Below, piece by piece: positions 8,627 to 20,479 of a stretch of DNA of 64,000 nucleotides. Location: contig OZ025248.1 of NCBI GenBank assembly GCA_964019135.1, positions 73,228,119-73,292,118 of the forward strand, in the 5' to 3' direction. The DNA is from Arenicola marina (taxonomy: Eukaryota; Annelida; Polychaeta; Arenicolidae). Numbering within the stretch: position 1 is the stretch's first letter; each line of letters starts with the position of its first letter. Both the position numbers and the translations under genes were made by a program. Below the pieces are notes generated by a model, which ran no database searches, was not told the origin of the DNA, and saw nothing but the letters and a program-made list of their open reading frames with translations.

Positions 8627-11258
8627 CACGGTATGAAGTAATGGATCATGCTGTAGCATATTTTATACATGGCACGGAGTAATGAATCCTACTATCGTTT
8701 ACGAGCTTATAATCTTAATGGTAAGATCCCCATAACGATCGAGACAGTGAAGGAATGTCTCTGTAAAGACTGGTGGAATGTGAACTAATCTTCGAATTGT
8801 GCTTTAATTATTACAGGTGATAGGGGCCAAAAGCGACCAGGACCTGGAACATTGCGACGGTGCTAGGCCTTACAGGGGATCCTTTCAATATCAAGTCGTA
8901 AATAGAGCTCGTAGACCATTTTTCCATGAGATTCATCATGACAGTAAGAATATCATGCTGTACTCTCGGATAGACGGTATGAAGTAATGGATCATGCTGT
9001 AGCATATTTTATACATGGCACGGAGTAATGAATCCTGCTATCGTTTAGGAGCTTATAATCTTAATGGTATGATCCCCATAACGATCGAGACAGTGAAGGA
9101 ATGTCTCTGTAAAGACTGGTGGAATGTGAACTAATCTTCGAATTGTGCTTTCATTATTACAGATGATAGCGGCCAAAGGCGACCAGGACCTGGAATATTG
9201 CGGCGGTGGTAGGCCTTACTGTAACAGGGGATCCTTTTAATATAAATTCGTAAATAAAGCTCGTAAGGCATTTTTCAATGAGATTCATCATGACAGTAAG
9301 AATATCATGCTGTACTCTCAGATATACGGTATGATGTAATGGATCATGCTGTAGTGTATTGTATATATGTTACGGAGTAATAAATACTAGTTGCTATAGT
9401 TTACGAGCTTATAATCTTAATGGTATGATCCCCATAACAATCGAGACGGTGAAGGAATGTCTCTGTAAAGACTGGTGGAATGTGAACTAATCTTCGAATT
9501 GTGCTTTCATGATTACAGATGATAGCAGCCAAAGGCGACCGGGACCTGGAATATATTGCGGCGTTGGTAGGCCTTACTGTAACAGGGGATCCTTTTAATA
9601 TAAAGTCGTAAATAGAGCTCGTAGACCATTTTTCCATGAGATTCATCATGACAGTAAGAATATCATGCTGTTCTCTCGGATAGACGGTATGAAGTAATGG
9701 ATCATGCTGTAGCGTATTTTATATATGGCACGGAGTAATGAATCCTGCTATCGTTTACGAGCTTATAATCTTAATGTTATGATCCCCATAACGATCGAAA
9801 CAGCGAAGGAATGTCTCTGTAAAGACTGGTGGAATGTGAACTAATCTTCGAATTGTGCTTTCATTATTACAGATGATAGGCGCCAAAGGCGGCCAGGACC
9901 TGGAACATTGCGGCGGTGGTAGGCCTTACAGGGGATCCTTTTAATATAAAGTCGTAAATAGGACTCGTAGACCATTTTTCCATGAGATTCATCATGACAG
10001 TAAGAATATCATGCTGTACTATCGGAAAGATAGTATGAAGTAATCGATCATGCTGTAGCGTATTTTATATATGGCACGGAGTAATGAATCCTGCTATCGT
10101 TTACGAGCTTATAATCTTAATGTTATGATCCCCATAACGATCAAGACAGCAAAGGAATGTCTGTAAAGACTGGTGGAATGTGAACTAATCTTCGAATTGT
10201 GCTTTCATTATTACAGATGATAGGGGCCAAAGGCAACCAGGACCTGGAACATTGCGGCGGTGGTAGGCCTTACAGGGGATCCTTTTAATATAAAGTCGTA
10301 AATAGAGCTCGTAGACCATTTTTCCATGAGATTCATCATGACAGTAAGAATATCATGCTGTACTCTCGGATAGACGGTATGAAGTAATGGATCATGCTGT
10401 AGCATATTTTATACATGGCACGGAGTAATGAATCCTGCTATCGTTTAGGAGCTTATAATCTTAATGGTATGATCCCCATAACGATCGAGACAGTGAAGGA
10501 ATGTCTCTGTAAAGACTGGTGGAATGTGAACTAATCTTCGAATTGTGCTTTCATTATTACAGATGATAGGGGCCAAAGGCGACCAGGACCTGGAACATTG
10601 CGACGGTGGTAGACCTTACAGGGGATCCTTTTAATATAAAGTCGTAAATAGAGCTCGTATACCATTTTTCCATGAGATTCATCATGACAGTAAGAATATC
10701 ATGCTGTTCTCTCGGATAGACGGTCTGAAGTAATGGATCATGCTGTAGCATATTTTATACATGGCACGGAGTAATGAATCCTACTATCGTTTACGAGCTT
10801 ATAATCTTAATGGTAAGATCCCCATAACGATCGAGACAGCGAAGGAATGTCTCTGTAAAGACTGGTGGAATGTGAACTAATCTTCGAATTGTGCTATCAT
10901 TATTGCAGATGATAGGGGCCAAAGGCGACCAGGACCTGGAACATTGCGGTGGTGGTAGGCCTTACAGGGGATCCTTTTAATATAAAGTCGTAAATAGAGC
11001 TCGTAAAGCATTTTTCAATGAGATTCATCATGACAGTAAGAATATCATGCTGTACTCTCAGATATACGGTATGATGTAATGGATCATGCTGTAGTGTATT
11101 GTATATATGTTACGGAGTAATGAATCCTAGTTGCTATAGTTTACGAGCTTATAATCTTAATGGTATGATCCCCATAATGATCGAGACAGTGAAGGAATGT
11201 CTCGGTAAAGATACGTCGAATGTGCTCTAATTTTCGTATTGATCCTCTTGTATCGCAG
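8627..11258. repeat. ~346-bp tandem repeat, seven units and a diverged eighth, with splice-acceptor-like sites
   Basis: Units recur at 344-356 bp. Each contains GTGCTTTCATTATTACAG, then ATGATAGGGGCCAAAGGCGA, then a short frame ending in a stop, and later GGATCATGCTGTAGC. Acceptor-like AGs end at 8816, 9162, 9518, 9872, 10216, 10562, 10908 and 11258. After the AG one frame reads MIGAKGDQDLEHC to a stop at GSF. The other reads DDRGQRRPGPGTLRRW then a stop. The first unit's phase-0 frame extends furthest. The frame is undecided, and tandem duplication alone would preserve the signal. Confidence 0.85.
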
Positions 11259-11327
11259 GTGCTTACGGTCAAAGAAAACCATGAGCTGCGGGCTTCCGGA
11301 AGGAGAAGTACTAAAAGGGGAGTATAA
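11259..11327 (+). CDS. candidate terminal exon after the 346-bp array
   Basis: This diverged eighth homologue follows GATCCTCTTGTATCGCAG. The phase-0 frame reads VLTVKENHELRASGRR to a TAA at 11325. The alternative frame reads AYGQRKP then stop, which parallels the GQRRP of the upstream units. Its sequence past the acceptor differs from the array, so the conserved acceptor is slightly more informative here than in the recent copies. Confidence 0.3.
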   Translation: MLTVKENHELRASGRRSTKRGV

Positions 11328-12415
11328 TTTAACTATACTGTCGAAACTGGTCCTCGTAAACCCTTTATAAATACGAGATGTGTGTTGTAAAAGTATCTAT
11401 CAAGTAAGTATTAATTGAATTTAAATAATTCAGAATCGTTGTATATGGACATTCTACACTGCTTGTTTTTTGCCGTTGCGGGGAAGAGCGGAATGAATGA
11501 ACAACTTAATTGTGTCCGCAAGTTTAGAGCCGACGTATGTCTGTGTCTCATTTTCTCACATCGCCATTCCACTTGCTATGTTACTTCGCTCTGCGTACCC
11601 TAACATTTGACCCTTGTCCCTGACCCTAACCCATAATCCGCTAACCCCTAACCTCCTCTAATCCCCTAACCCCTTGCCTTAACCATAACCAAGCTTGTGG
11701 AATGGCAGTACATAAGACCCTAGAACAGACCACACAGTCATAAGACGTATGGAAACTTAAGGTATTTTGTTATTATCGCATCTATGGTTATGACGGATCA
11801 ACACATCAGATTTAGTTATACACTTAATACGGCGTTGCATTTACCCGCATTTAAATATTGAATATTGCTTGAAAATTGTTTTTGAATGAAAATGTTCTTT
11901 TAATATACAGCGGATGAAAGGTGTTTTCGGGTTATTCCGGGCTGCATCTAGCCTTCCTGACGTCCACCAATAATGAAACAACTGCCTCCTGTCAACGGGT
12001 TCTATGAATCAACCGCTACAGCAGGATGAGGCATCCTTTCCTCTGTCGTGGCGGCAGTAATAATAGCCAGACCTATTACAACGTTGCAACGTACTTCTGC
12101 AGGAACAATCGCTGTCTGAGCGCGGATGAAAAGCTGGCAATCGAACTGTTGAAACTGCGCCAACATTGCAGTGTAAATGATAGTTGTCTAGTCGAATAGA
12201 ACATTGACTGCAAGAACCGACAGGTCTCGTAGACACGTCATGCAAAATCGGCATCAACTGACAACCGCATTGTAGTATGTTCACATTATCCAACGGCGGA
12301 AGCTTTGATTGTAATAAATGAATTGAATGTAAAAGCTTACACGAAACCGTTTCTGAGAAGAATTAAAATTTAAAAAATGTCAAACAGTGCATCATTGGGT
12401 CATATGTCGAAAAAC
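11328..12415. other. no gene seen; degenerate CCCTAA run inside
   Basis: At about 11596-11690 there is a run of CCCTAA-like words (ACCCTAACCC, CCCCTAACC), telomere-like but strongly degenerate. Otherwise only short open frames are present, none with recognisable motifs. Confidence 0.35.
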
Positions 12416-13255
12416 GCCCCTTCCCCTCATGCATAACCCAGGGCAATCACCCTCTTCCCATTAAAAAAACCAACAGAAGGCTCTCCCTCACATACGTAAA
12501 CGTACCCCCACCCCCTACCCTTCACACACCCGGGACTAATCCAACCCCATCAAACGCCCATGACTCCCCCCGTCCCCCCTCACCCACACCCAGGACACCT
12601 ACCCGCACCCCTTTACAGTCCGAACGGAACCCCCTTCTCTTACATACCAGCACGCCCTCCCCTTACGCACCCCTAGGACAACCACCCCCTCCCCGTTCAT
12701 ACACACACACTTGACAGACACCCCCCCCCTCACATGCACCCAGGACGCAATCCCCACTATCCCCCTCATTCGCGCCCGGGACTGACAACCCCACCCCCCT
12801 CCGCTCCCGCCCCGCCCCTTCCCTCAAGCAGCCATCCCCTTCACACCCAGCCCGAACAGACCCCCTTCTGTGGCATACAATGTCAAGAAATATATTACAC
12901 CAAGGATGCAATCCCCCATCTCCCCCATCCTACACACCTTGGAAGAACTTCCGCCGCCCTCTCCTTACGCACCCCTAGAACAACCATCCCCTCTCGTTTA
13001 CACACACACCGGATGGACCCCGCCCCCCGCACGGGACGCCCCCTTTTTTATGCACACTCAGGACAACCTCTCCTTCACACACACACCCTGGACGGACCCC
13101 CCACCCCACCTCCCCTCACATACACACGGAGCGAACAACCCCCTCCCTTCACACACACACCCCCCGAGGAAACCCCAACCATATCCCCCTCACACCACAC
13201 CCCCCGCCTCAGACGCAGAACGGACCAATCACTCCCTCCCCTCAAACAAACCCTA
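12416..13255. repeat. C-rich, CACACCC-type degenerate repeat region
   Basis: Runs such as CTCCCCTTACGCACCCCTAG and ACACACACCCGGACAACC recur irregularly with strong strand asymmetry (C-rich top strand). The proline-rich open frames on the plus strand follow from this composition. Confidence 0.7.
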
Positions 13256-14555
13256 CACCGAAATAATAGATTAAAGGTATACTCTGTGCAATATTTTATT
13301 ATCTGTCTTGTTGCCGTTGTGTTGTGAACGTGATTTTGTTCGATCTTTCGATGGTTAAACGAGGGGGGTGGCTTTCCCAGGGGGACTCGCCGAGTCCCGC
13401 GCTCCCTCGGGATTGGCTGAGTGGTGTCCGACTCTGCGAAGTGCGCGAGCGGGGTCACGGCGGGGTAGGGTTGTGTGGAAGTTCCAACTTGGCCGACAGG
13501 CCAGTTGTATATGATATCAAGAGAAGAATAAAGATTTTAGAGACCGCTGCTTGGTGTGTTGTGGATTCGCTGTAGAGATCGCAATAAAAAAAAAGACAAT
13601 AACGTCGCGACAAAACCAATAGGGCTGGCCTCGTTCCCACTCATGAACACGAAACTGAGGATGGCTTCTTTGTCACTGGACAGCTCCGGAATGCCCTGGG
13701 CCTTCTCTCTAGATCCGCGCGTTGGCGGGACAACCCTGCATTAAAGTCCCCCACCTGGATGCACTGGGACTCTTATCAAAAGATATAATTTTAAGAAGAA
13801 AGTAGAGGGATATAATCCGAGAAAACAGATGATATATAGATATGTTAACTGGCGAATGTGAGTTTCGTGCTGCACCGTTTGTTTATGTTCTTAAGTGCAG
13901 AAATGCTGACCTTTCTCGGACGTATTTTGATTTAGAGAAATCAGAAATGTTTACTTTATAGAAGATATAAATATTCATTAGATGTACACCCATTATAAGT
14001 TCTCTTAAAGCCGTATATATAGGCCGGTATGTTCTGTCGCGACGGTTTGTCACAGTTCTGTCTTTCCAATGAGAATCTGATATAAACGCTGACGCCGGGG
14101 CTTTACAACGTGTTCAACTGTTCTTAAACAACTGGAATATTGGCTGTGACTTTATAATACTTCAGCGAAAATTGACTGAGACATCAATATATATTTTACT
14201 TACCCATTATGATTAAAACTGTCAAGCCGGTTACCTGACAACAGCTGTGTGAGCTATGACACGCTTTTGCGGGAATCGTTTTTCTGACCCGAATCACCCA
14301 GTTTGTTTTTAACGCTAGATGTGGCCATATGGAACGGTCTTGGTATCACATATTACCCAAGGGGTGGTAGAGACCCTGATTGTACCTGCTTTTGTTTCGG
14401 AAGGTTCGATTCCTTCCCTGGGTTTTACCTATATTCTACATTGGTCATGGTGCAGATTACCCAGTGGCACCACACAAAGCAGCCATTCGTAATGTCTCTT
14501 TAGATTCTTGTTCATAATACAAATACCACTGTGCATAGATAAATATGTGACCTAT
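13256..14555. other. no gene or repeat recognised
   Basis: Mixed-composition sequence. A GC-rich patch (13360-13480) could be promoter-like, but nothing confirms it. Open frames are under about 85 codons and without motifs. Confidence 0.3.
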
Positions 14556-15702
14556 CAAAGGGACCGGGGGTAACCCCCTAAGTTATAGCGAACAACACAT
14601 GAAGTGCAGCCACGAACCGGGGTAGCCCCCTAACTTCTAGCCAACGACACAAAGTGCAGTCACGAACCGGAGTAACCCCTTAACTTCTAGCCAACGACAC
14701 ATAAAGTGCAGCCACGAACCGGAGTAACCCCTAACTTATAGCCAACGACACATAAAGTGCAGCCACGAACCGGGGTAACCCCGTAACTTATAGCCAACGA
14801 CACATGAAGTGCAGCCACGAACCGGAGTAACCCCGTAACTTATAGCGAACGACACATAAAGTGCAGCCACGAACCGGGGTAACCCCCTAACTTATAGCGA
14901 ACGACACATAAAGTGCAGCCACGAACCGGGGTAACCCCCTCACTTATAGCGAACGACACAAAGTGTAGCCACGAACCGGGGTAACCCCTAACTTATAGCG
15001 ACGACACATGAAGTGCAGCCACGAACCGGGGTAACCCCCTAACTTCTAGCCAACGACACAAAGTGCAGCCACGAACCGGGGTAACCCCTAACTTATAGCG
15101 ACGACACATGAAGTGCAGCCACGAACCGGGGTAACCCCCTAACTTCTAGCCAACGACACAAAGTGCAGCCACGAACCGGGGTAACCCCCTAACTTCTAGC
15201 GAACGACACATAAAGTGCAGCCACGAACCGGGGTAACCCCTAACTTATAGCGACGACACATGAAGTGCAGCCACGAACCGGGGTAACCCCCTAACTTCTA
15301 GCCAACGACACAAAGTGCAGCCACAAACCGGGGTAACCCCCTAACTTCTAGCGAACGACACAAATGCAACCACGAACCGGGGTAACCCCCTAACTTCTAG
15401 CGAACGACACATAAACTGCAGCCACGAACCGGGGTAACCCCCTAACTTCTAGCCAACGACACAAAGTGCAGCCACGAACCGGGGTAACCCCCTAACTTAT
15501 AGCGACGACACATGAAGTGCAGCCACGAACCGGGGTAACCCCCTAACGTCTAGCCAACGACACAAAGTGTAGCCACGATCCGGGGTAACCCCCTAACTTA
15601 TAGCGACGACACATAAAGTGCAGCCACGAACCGGGGTAACCCCCTAACTTCTAGCGAACGACACAAGAAGTGCAGCCACGAACCGGGGTAACCCCCTAAC
15701 TT
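14556..15702. repeat. ~52-bp satellite, about 22 units, SINE-derived
   Basis: The unit is AAGTGCAGCCACGAACCGG, GGTAACCCCCTAACTTCTAG, CGAACGACACAT. Spacing is about 48-57 bp owing to small indels. Its reverse complement (GTGTCGTTCGC, then TTAGGGGGTTACCCC, then GTGGCTGCACT) aligns with the SINE body (GTGTCCTTATTCGC, TAGGGGGTTACCCCC, ATGGCTCCACT), so the array probably arose from that SINE segment. Confidence 0.9.
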
Positions 15703-16264
15703 CTGTAATACTGTAATTCTGTAATGGTAACGCGTAAAGGGCGGGGTGGATGTTTTTCCCAAGAAAGGGTATTTAATACATTACTGTGTTTGAGGGGGTT
15801 CCGCAGTAAAACCCTTTTTTCACCGCCAAATCCGCTCAGAAGAGGTATTTTTCGTGGCAACCGGTTCTATAAACGTACATTTTAAAATCACCCCCCCCCC
15901 CGGTCGCAAGTCTTTAAATATCCGCTCTATAGGGGGTATTTTTTTCATCCTAAATGTCGGCTCCATGGGGGTATCGTTTTCATCACTAATATCCGTTCTC
16001 TCAAGCATCAAGGCACCAGAGGCACCACCCCACCCGATTTGTATAATAGTACGTGCCCCCCTCCCCCCCCCGTGTGGGGGGGGGGGGCTTTTCGTTTCTG
16101 AGCTCGTTCGAAATCACCGACTTCTGTGCGACCAAGTACGGTGAAATCACCGACTTCTGTCGATTTCATGAGCTTCAATTATTCTATTAGCCTTGCGACA
16201 TCACACGCTACTCAATCGAATCTCACAATGAACTGAGGATGCAAATTTGTCGAAAGCAACGCGT
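15703..16264. other. spacer with C and G homopolymers
   Basis: Three loosely similar segments (GGTATTTTTTTCATC, then AATGTCGGCTCC) occur at 15840-15990, and C/G homopolymers lie at about 15890 and 16060-16087. No coding sequence was recognised. Confidence 0.35.
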
Positions 16265-16980
16265 CACTTAAGCCTAAGTCACACTGGGATCCCGGTGGAC
16301 CACGGTAGACGCCGGCACGAAAATCGGGGCCTACCGGGCTCTGCCGGTGTGGATACCGTGTTGACTCCGGGGTGTACCGGGGTGTGCCGGGGGGTACCGG
16401 GGCCTGCCGGGATGAAGATTTGAATTTTTGAACATGTTCAAAAATACAAATCAATGATGTGGACTACCGGCGTCTACCGGGCTCTACCGGGCTCTACCGG
16501 GGTGTGCCGTGTTGACACCGGGGTGTACCGTGTGGCTGCCGGGGTCTACCGTGGTCACACTGGGCTCTGCCGTGTTGGCACCGTGTCGACGCCGTGTTCA
16601 CGCCGTGCTGGCGCCGTGTTCTACCGTGTTCACGCGGGGGTGGCTGACACTGTGCCGGTTCATGGTCCCGGTTTACCCCGGTTCTGAAAACCGGGGACAA
16701 CCTTGGACAACCCTGTGCAACCGTAGCGAGTCCGTAGTCAATCCGGGGTGATCCTGGGTGTACCGTGGTGAACCGTAGGTTGCCCCGGTGGTTTTGAACT
16801 GTTCAAAACTACCGGCATGAACCGGGACCGAGCCCCGGTATTTTCAAACCTTGTGAAACCTTAGTGCCACCGTAGTACAACCGGGCTTCACCGTAGTAGC
16901 ACCGTGCAAGCTACCGGGGTCATCCGTAGGCAACCGGGGGTGACTGTGGCCTTCTGGGGCCACGGTGAGTCACGGCAGCA
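16265..16980. repeat. CCGG-rich degenerate repeat upstream of the Harbinger fragment
   Basis: Words such as CTACCGGGCT, GTACCGTG and TGCCGTGTTGACACCGG recur every roughly 10-16 bp over 700 bp. The region is CpG-rich and ends about 10 bp before a TATA box. It may be the 5' terminal part of the Harbinger element or an older minisatellite. The element end was not located. Confidence 0.6.
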
Positions 16981-16989
16981 CTAGGGTAG

Positions 16990-16997
16990 TATAAAAG
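16990..16997 (+). promoter_or_regulatory. TATA box
   Basis: TATAAAAG lies 57 bp before the ATG of the Harbinger-type frame, a plausible spacing for transcription starting near 17020. Confidence 0.45.
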
Positions 16998-17053
16998 TGG
17001 GATAACATTTGTTTCAAATCACTTGGTGCCTCATCCCTAGAAGGACACACATC

Positions 17054-17257
17054 ATGGATCTCGTCGTCAACAACTACTGGAACAGACTTCAGCTAATGAA
17101 ATGGCAACTGCAGATGAACAGACAGCAGGCTACAAACAACATGGTAATGCTCCAAGTTATTCAGCAAAACAGAAGAATGAAAAGAAAGAGGGCCAGAAAA
17201 CAGAGAACTGTGTGGGTGAGACCTTGGGTCGAGAGGCGAGTGACACTAGGGCAGTAG
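17054..17257 (+). pseudogene. PIF/Harbinger transposase, N-terminal fragment
   Basis: The frame starts MDLVVNNYWNRLQ, becomes strongly basic (RRMKRKRARKQR) and ends VWVRPWVERRVTLGQ. The basic tract followed by W-V-R-P-W-x-x-R-R-x-x-L-G-x-Y is the hallmark N-terminus of HARBI1-like DDE nucleases. Only 67 codons remain, against the roughly 350-400 residues usual for the family. The stop codon is formed by the TA target site plus the first base of the MITE at 17257-17619. Reading across the MITE gives the expected Y codon, but another stop comes about five codons later, so the copy was truncated in more than one way. Confidence 0.72.
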
Positions 17258-17619
17258 GCTCTTCCACAGCCCCACCTCCGCTCGCTCCATGTGAGGCTGT
17301 AAACGGCTAATCTAAGGTTGGCAGGGATTGGTCAACGCACTCTGCCTGTTTCGAATATTCTCATTGGCTGTGCTAACTTTAGCTCAGCGGGTGCGTTATG
17401 GCCGCCCTTGACAAAGTTTTGATAAGGGGCTAAGTTCTTACCCGTCTGGGCGCGCAGCTGCACGGCCAGACGCCTGCACAGCCAGACGGGTGTGTGTGCG
17501 GGGACCGGGTGACGGCCCAATAACAAATGGCTGCTCTCTCACTAGTCTTCTCCACAGCCCCCCGCTGCGTGGCCAGCTCACTCAGACGGAGCGAGCGGAG
17601 GTGGGGCTGTGGAAGAGCC
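17257..17619. mobile_element. 363-bp MITE with TA target duplication
   Basis: The terminal inverted repeats begin GGCTCTTCCACAGCCCC and continue ACCTCCGCTCGCTC. The element is flanked by TA on both sides (17255-17256 and 17620-17621). It has no coding capacity. The TA duplication suggests Tc1/mariner-type mobilisation. The interior has its own small inverted motifs (CCAGACG). Confidence 0.85.
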
Positions 17620-17659
17620 TACTCGGTGAGGATGGATTAGCCAGTCCTGGCCCGAGAGA

Positions 17660-17790
17660 TCCTAGGGCCTACCCCCACCCTCTCTATAGGCTAGGGCCTA
17701 CCCCCACCCCCTCTATAGGCTAGGGCCTACCCCCACCCCCTCTATAGGCTAGGGCCTACCCCACCCCCTCTATAGGCTAGGGCTAGCCCT
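17660..17790. repeat. ~28-30-bp tandem repeat, four to five units
   Basis: Units read AGGGCCTACCCCCACCCC then CTCTATAGGCT. The array starts at ATCCTAGGGCCTACC and degenerates toward CTAGCCC. Confidence 0.9.
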
Positions 17791-18260
17791 ATCCCACTTA
17801 CCCACCAAGTCTCCTTGCCTACGCCACCACACGGCGGCCAGGCCGGGGCGATTACTGGCTAAGCCATGGTGCTCCCACCCACCACTCACCGACGTCTGCA
17901 TGGCCAGATAAGACGCCTGCATGGTCAGACTGGTTGCGGGACTGGGCGACGCGTCTAGACGGCCCCGGACCCTTCTTAATATTATCTCATGAATAATCCA
18001 GAACGAGGCTACCATGGCAGCGGTCCTACTGCATGCGGCGCTATAACATGGCGACTGGCACTAACCTCTCGGGTGTTTCGCATAATCCGTCGGTTAAACA
18101 GAGCGATCGTGACTCTTTTTCGTTCTTGGCTATATATTTACATTTGTAGAAGAATATGTCACAAAGTGTAGTAAATCGTCAGGACATAACCACACCAGCA
18201 AAGGCCAGTTCAACGTTTAAAGTTCAAAGTTTATATCCATAATATGAGAGGCAAGTTTGA

Positions 18261-18443
18261 AACTGTCATGAAAGCAAGTCCTGGCGTATTCCAAAACGTC
18301 CCAAGATACCCTTCAGTACACGAGCCTGGCATTTGAAAAAGTACACTGAGGCTGATGACAACAGCATGATCCAGAAGCTTGTAATGGAACATCTAAAATC
18401 TGGGGGTCACTCCACGGATCGTCTAGCTATGGCTAATAAATAA
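18261..18443 (+). CDS. possible terminal exon, unrecognised
   Basis: A 60-codon frame opened by an upstream stop reads ESKSWRIPKRPKIPF, then AWHLKKYTEADDNSMIQKLV, and ends HSTDRLAMANK. Its last codons overlap an AATAAATAAA run that could serve as a polyadenylation signal. It is rich in charged residues and predicted to be helical. No acceptor was found, and I do not recognise the family. It could be a decayed exon or chance. Confidence 0.22.
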   Translation, partial: NCHESKSWRIPKRPKIPFSTRAWHLKKYTEADDNSMIQKLVMEHLKSGGHSTDRLAMANK

Positions 18444-20222
18444 ATCGGGTTGAGACGATTAAGTGCAATTGATCAATTAATATTCGATTTAAAAATATTA
18501 CTATTGCGATAATAATAATGCTTCGTGTTACATTATAATTGCATTAATTATTATCGTTCAAGCAGTGGATGCCGGTTGTAGGCATAGCACTACAGGAGTC
18601 TTTGCAACCTGAAGATGCTGGGCTGACGGTTCGAGTCACATGGTAATTAGAAAAGCCTTTTACAAACGATTATAATACCATTGTAAAAGTCCAAAACGCC
18701 CAATGACGATTTATTTTCTCGTCAAGTTTGACTGAGGTTCTTGTATTTTATTCCGGAGAATTGCTTTTCATTTGCACCTGTGTCAGAATTTTTCTATCAC
18801 TTGAGGCTTCTCTTGGACAGCTTCAGTGATATATGTGTCGGATGTGTATGTATGTGGGTCTTACAATGTCATGAGAAACACACCTAATCATGTTGATATG
18901 TTTTGTTTACAGCACGATGTCTTTTTCTAGCTCCCATATGTTATATAGTGGGTAAGAATATATGCGGACGATATAAACCACAGTAATGTTCACTCTATTA
19001 TGCACCCAAACTTGACGTGAGTCTGGAGGGAACGGCACCAGGTCTTTCTCCAATTAAAATCGTCTTTGGTAAATTGCTCCCAGCACATCAGTGCTAGTTG
19101 TAATCTGTCAGAAAGAGGAATAGTAAATACATGCAGAATTACATGTATTAACATATCCCCACCACAGTACTCCATGGGGTAGCCCCCCAAGAAAGAGATG
19201 GCCCCAGAGAGGTGACTGTATGGAGGTGGAGACTGCCCCATTAATTTGAGATAAGGCCAACTGACACATAGGACACGCCATTAAATTATGTGTTTCTCAT
19301 TTAGTTTGAACCATTTTAAATAATCAAATAATGATTGAACTTCCTTCATTTAGCTCTTTTGAAGCTACTGAGTTGTTGTAGTTGAGTCAATCCATGCGTC
19401 ATATCTCACTGTTTAGTGTCAAGGGTAAAAAAATAAATCTGTCACACAAAGCCAAGAAACAAAATTGTGACTATCATTGGCCTTGGGCGGGATCTCGAAG
19501 GGCCATCTGGTTTCAATGTCATTTTCACTAGACCATGCAATATCCAGATAGGATACCGGTAGGCCTTGCCAAGCGACGACGTGTTACTGTTAGTGACTGC
19601 AATGTAGGGTCAGCGTTGTAGTCCCAAGTAAACTAAATTTTAGGCGATACATGCGACTATTCTTATTAAATAACAGTGGCAATAAGTGAACGAATACCTA
19701 AAAATTAGGCCCACCATCACTTCGGATTATTACCATCCATTCTTGGCGTATTTTTTTGTCCTTGAGCAATTGGTGGAAGCTGTTTTTAGCTGCCACTAAC
19801 ACAGTAGGGAACACATCAGTGCGCCATGTTGCCACCGACGCTTCGCGGTGCTGCGCGGGCAGCCTCGTTCTGGTGCCGCATGCATAAATTTTGAGAAAGG
19901 CCTTCACACTGTGTGGTTTTGGCATTACACCTGTTAGATGTATGTCTGACAGTATGTGTGTTGCTGCCGCCTGCACGCTGAGACGGGTGAATAAAGAACA
20001 AAATAGAAGTATGGCTGTTGTTATCTGGCTGTTGATGTGGTTTCGGCATTAGATGCATGTATGACTGTATTTGCGTTGCTGCCTGCCGGAAGAAATAATA
20101 ACTGTAAAATAGTTTTTTTTTATTTGCACACATTTGCATACATTGGTAGGTATCGACTATTAGTGGATGCAACATAATCCAAACCACATCTTCTTCCTCG
20201 GGATCAACCTTAACCCGGCACA
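18444..20222. other. no gene recognised
   Basis: Mostly AT-rich sequence. A minus-strand frame at 18990-19241 (with LQLALMCWEQFTKDDFNW) and another at 19698-19976 (with VLVAAKNSFHQLLKD) are the only peptide-like stretches, and neither shows splice signals or a family motif. Two diverged direct segments (ATGTATGTCTGACAGTATGTGTGTTGC type) occur near 19940 and 20055. Confidence 0.3.
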
Positions 20223-20229
20223 CTTCAAG

Positions 20230-20478
20230 TCACCGCCCCCCACCCTCCTCCACATGTCCCTTAATCAACATAGATCGGTAATCTTGTGCTAAGCTAGGGG
20301 ACACCTGGTAATAGCTATATTCAGCCCATGAAAACATGCCCCCCCCCCTCTCCATGCCCCCTAAACCATCTGGATCAATTATATAATAGTGAACTAAGGG
20401 GACAATTGGTCATGGCTATATCCAGCCTATGAAAATGTGCCCCCCTCCCTGTGGCCCTTAACCCACATAGATCGGTAA
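20230..20478. repeat. second locus of the ~105-bp tandem family
   Basis: About 2.3 units match the repeat at 5588-5998: ATGTCCCTTAA, TAGATCGGTAATC, TGCTAAGCTA, AGCTATATTCAGCCCATG, C-rich end. Confidence 0.7.
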
Positions 20479-20479
20479 T

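Noticed and set aside
12734..13327. Proline/threonine-rich 197-codon frame
   Set aside because: Explained by C-rich CACACCC repeats; several frames are open and no splice or start context is convincing.
14556..15702. CRISPR-like regular repeats
   Set aside because: A head-to-tail satellite with no unique spacers between units.
19698..20223. Minus-strand frames ending IRSDGGPNF as an integrase core
   Set aside because: Only one short motif-like word, no DDE spacing, and overlapping low-similarity repeats.
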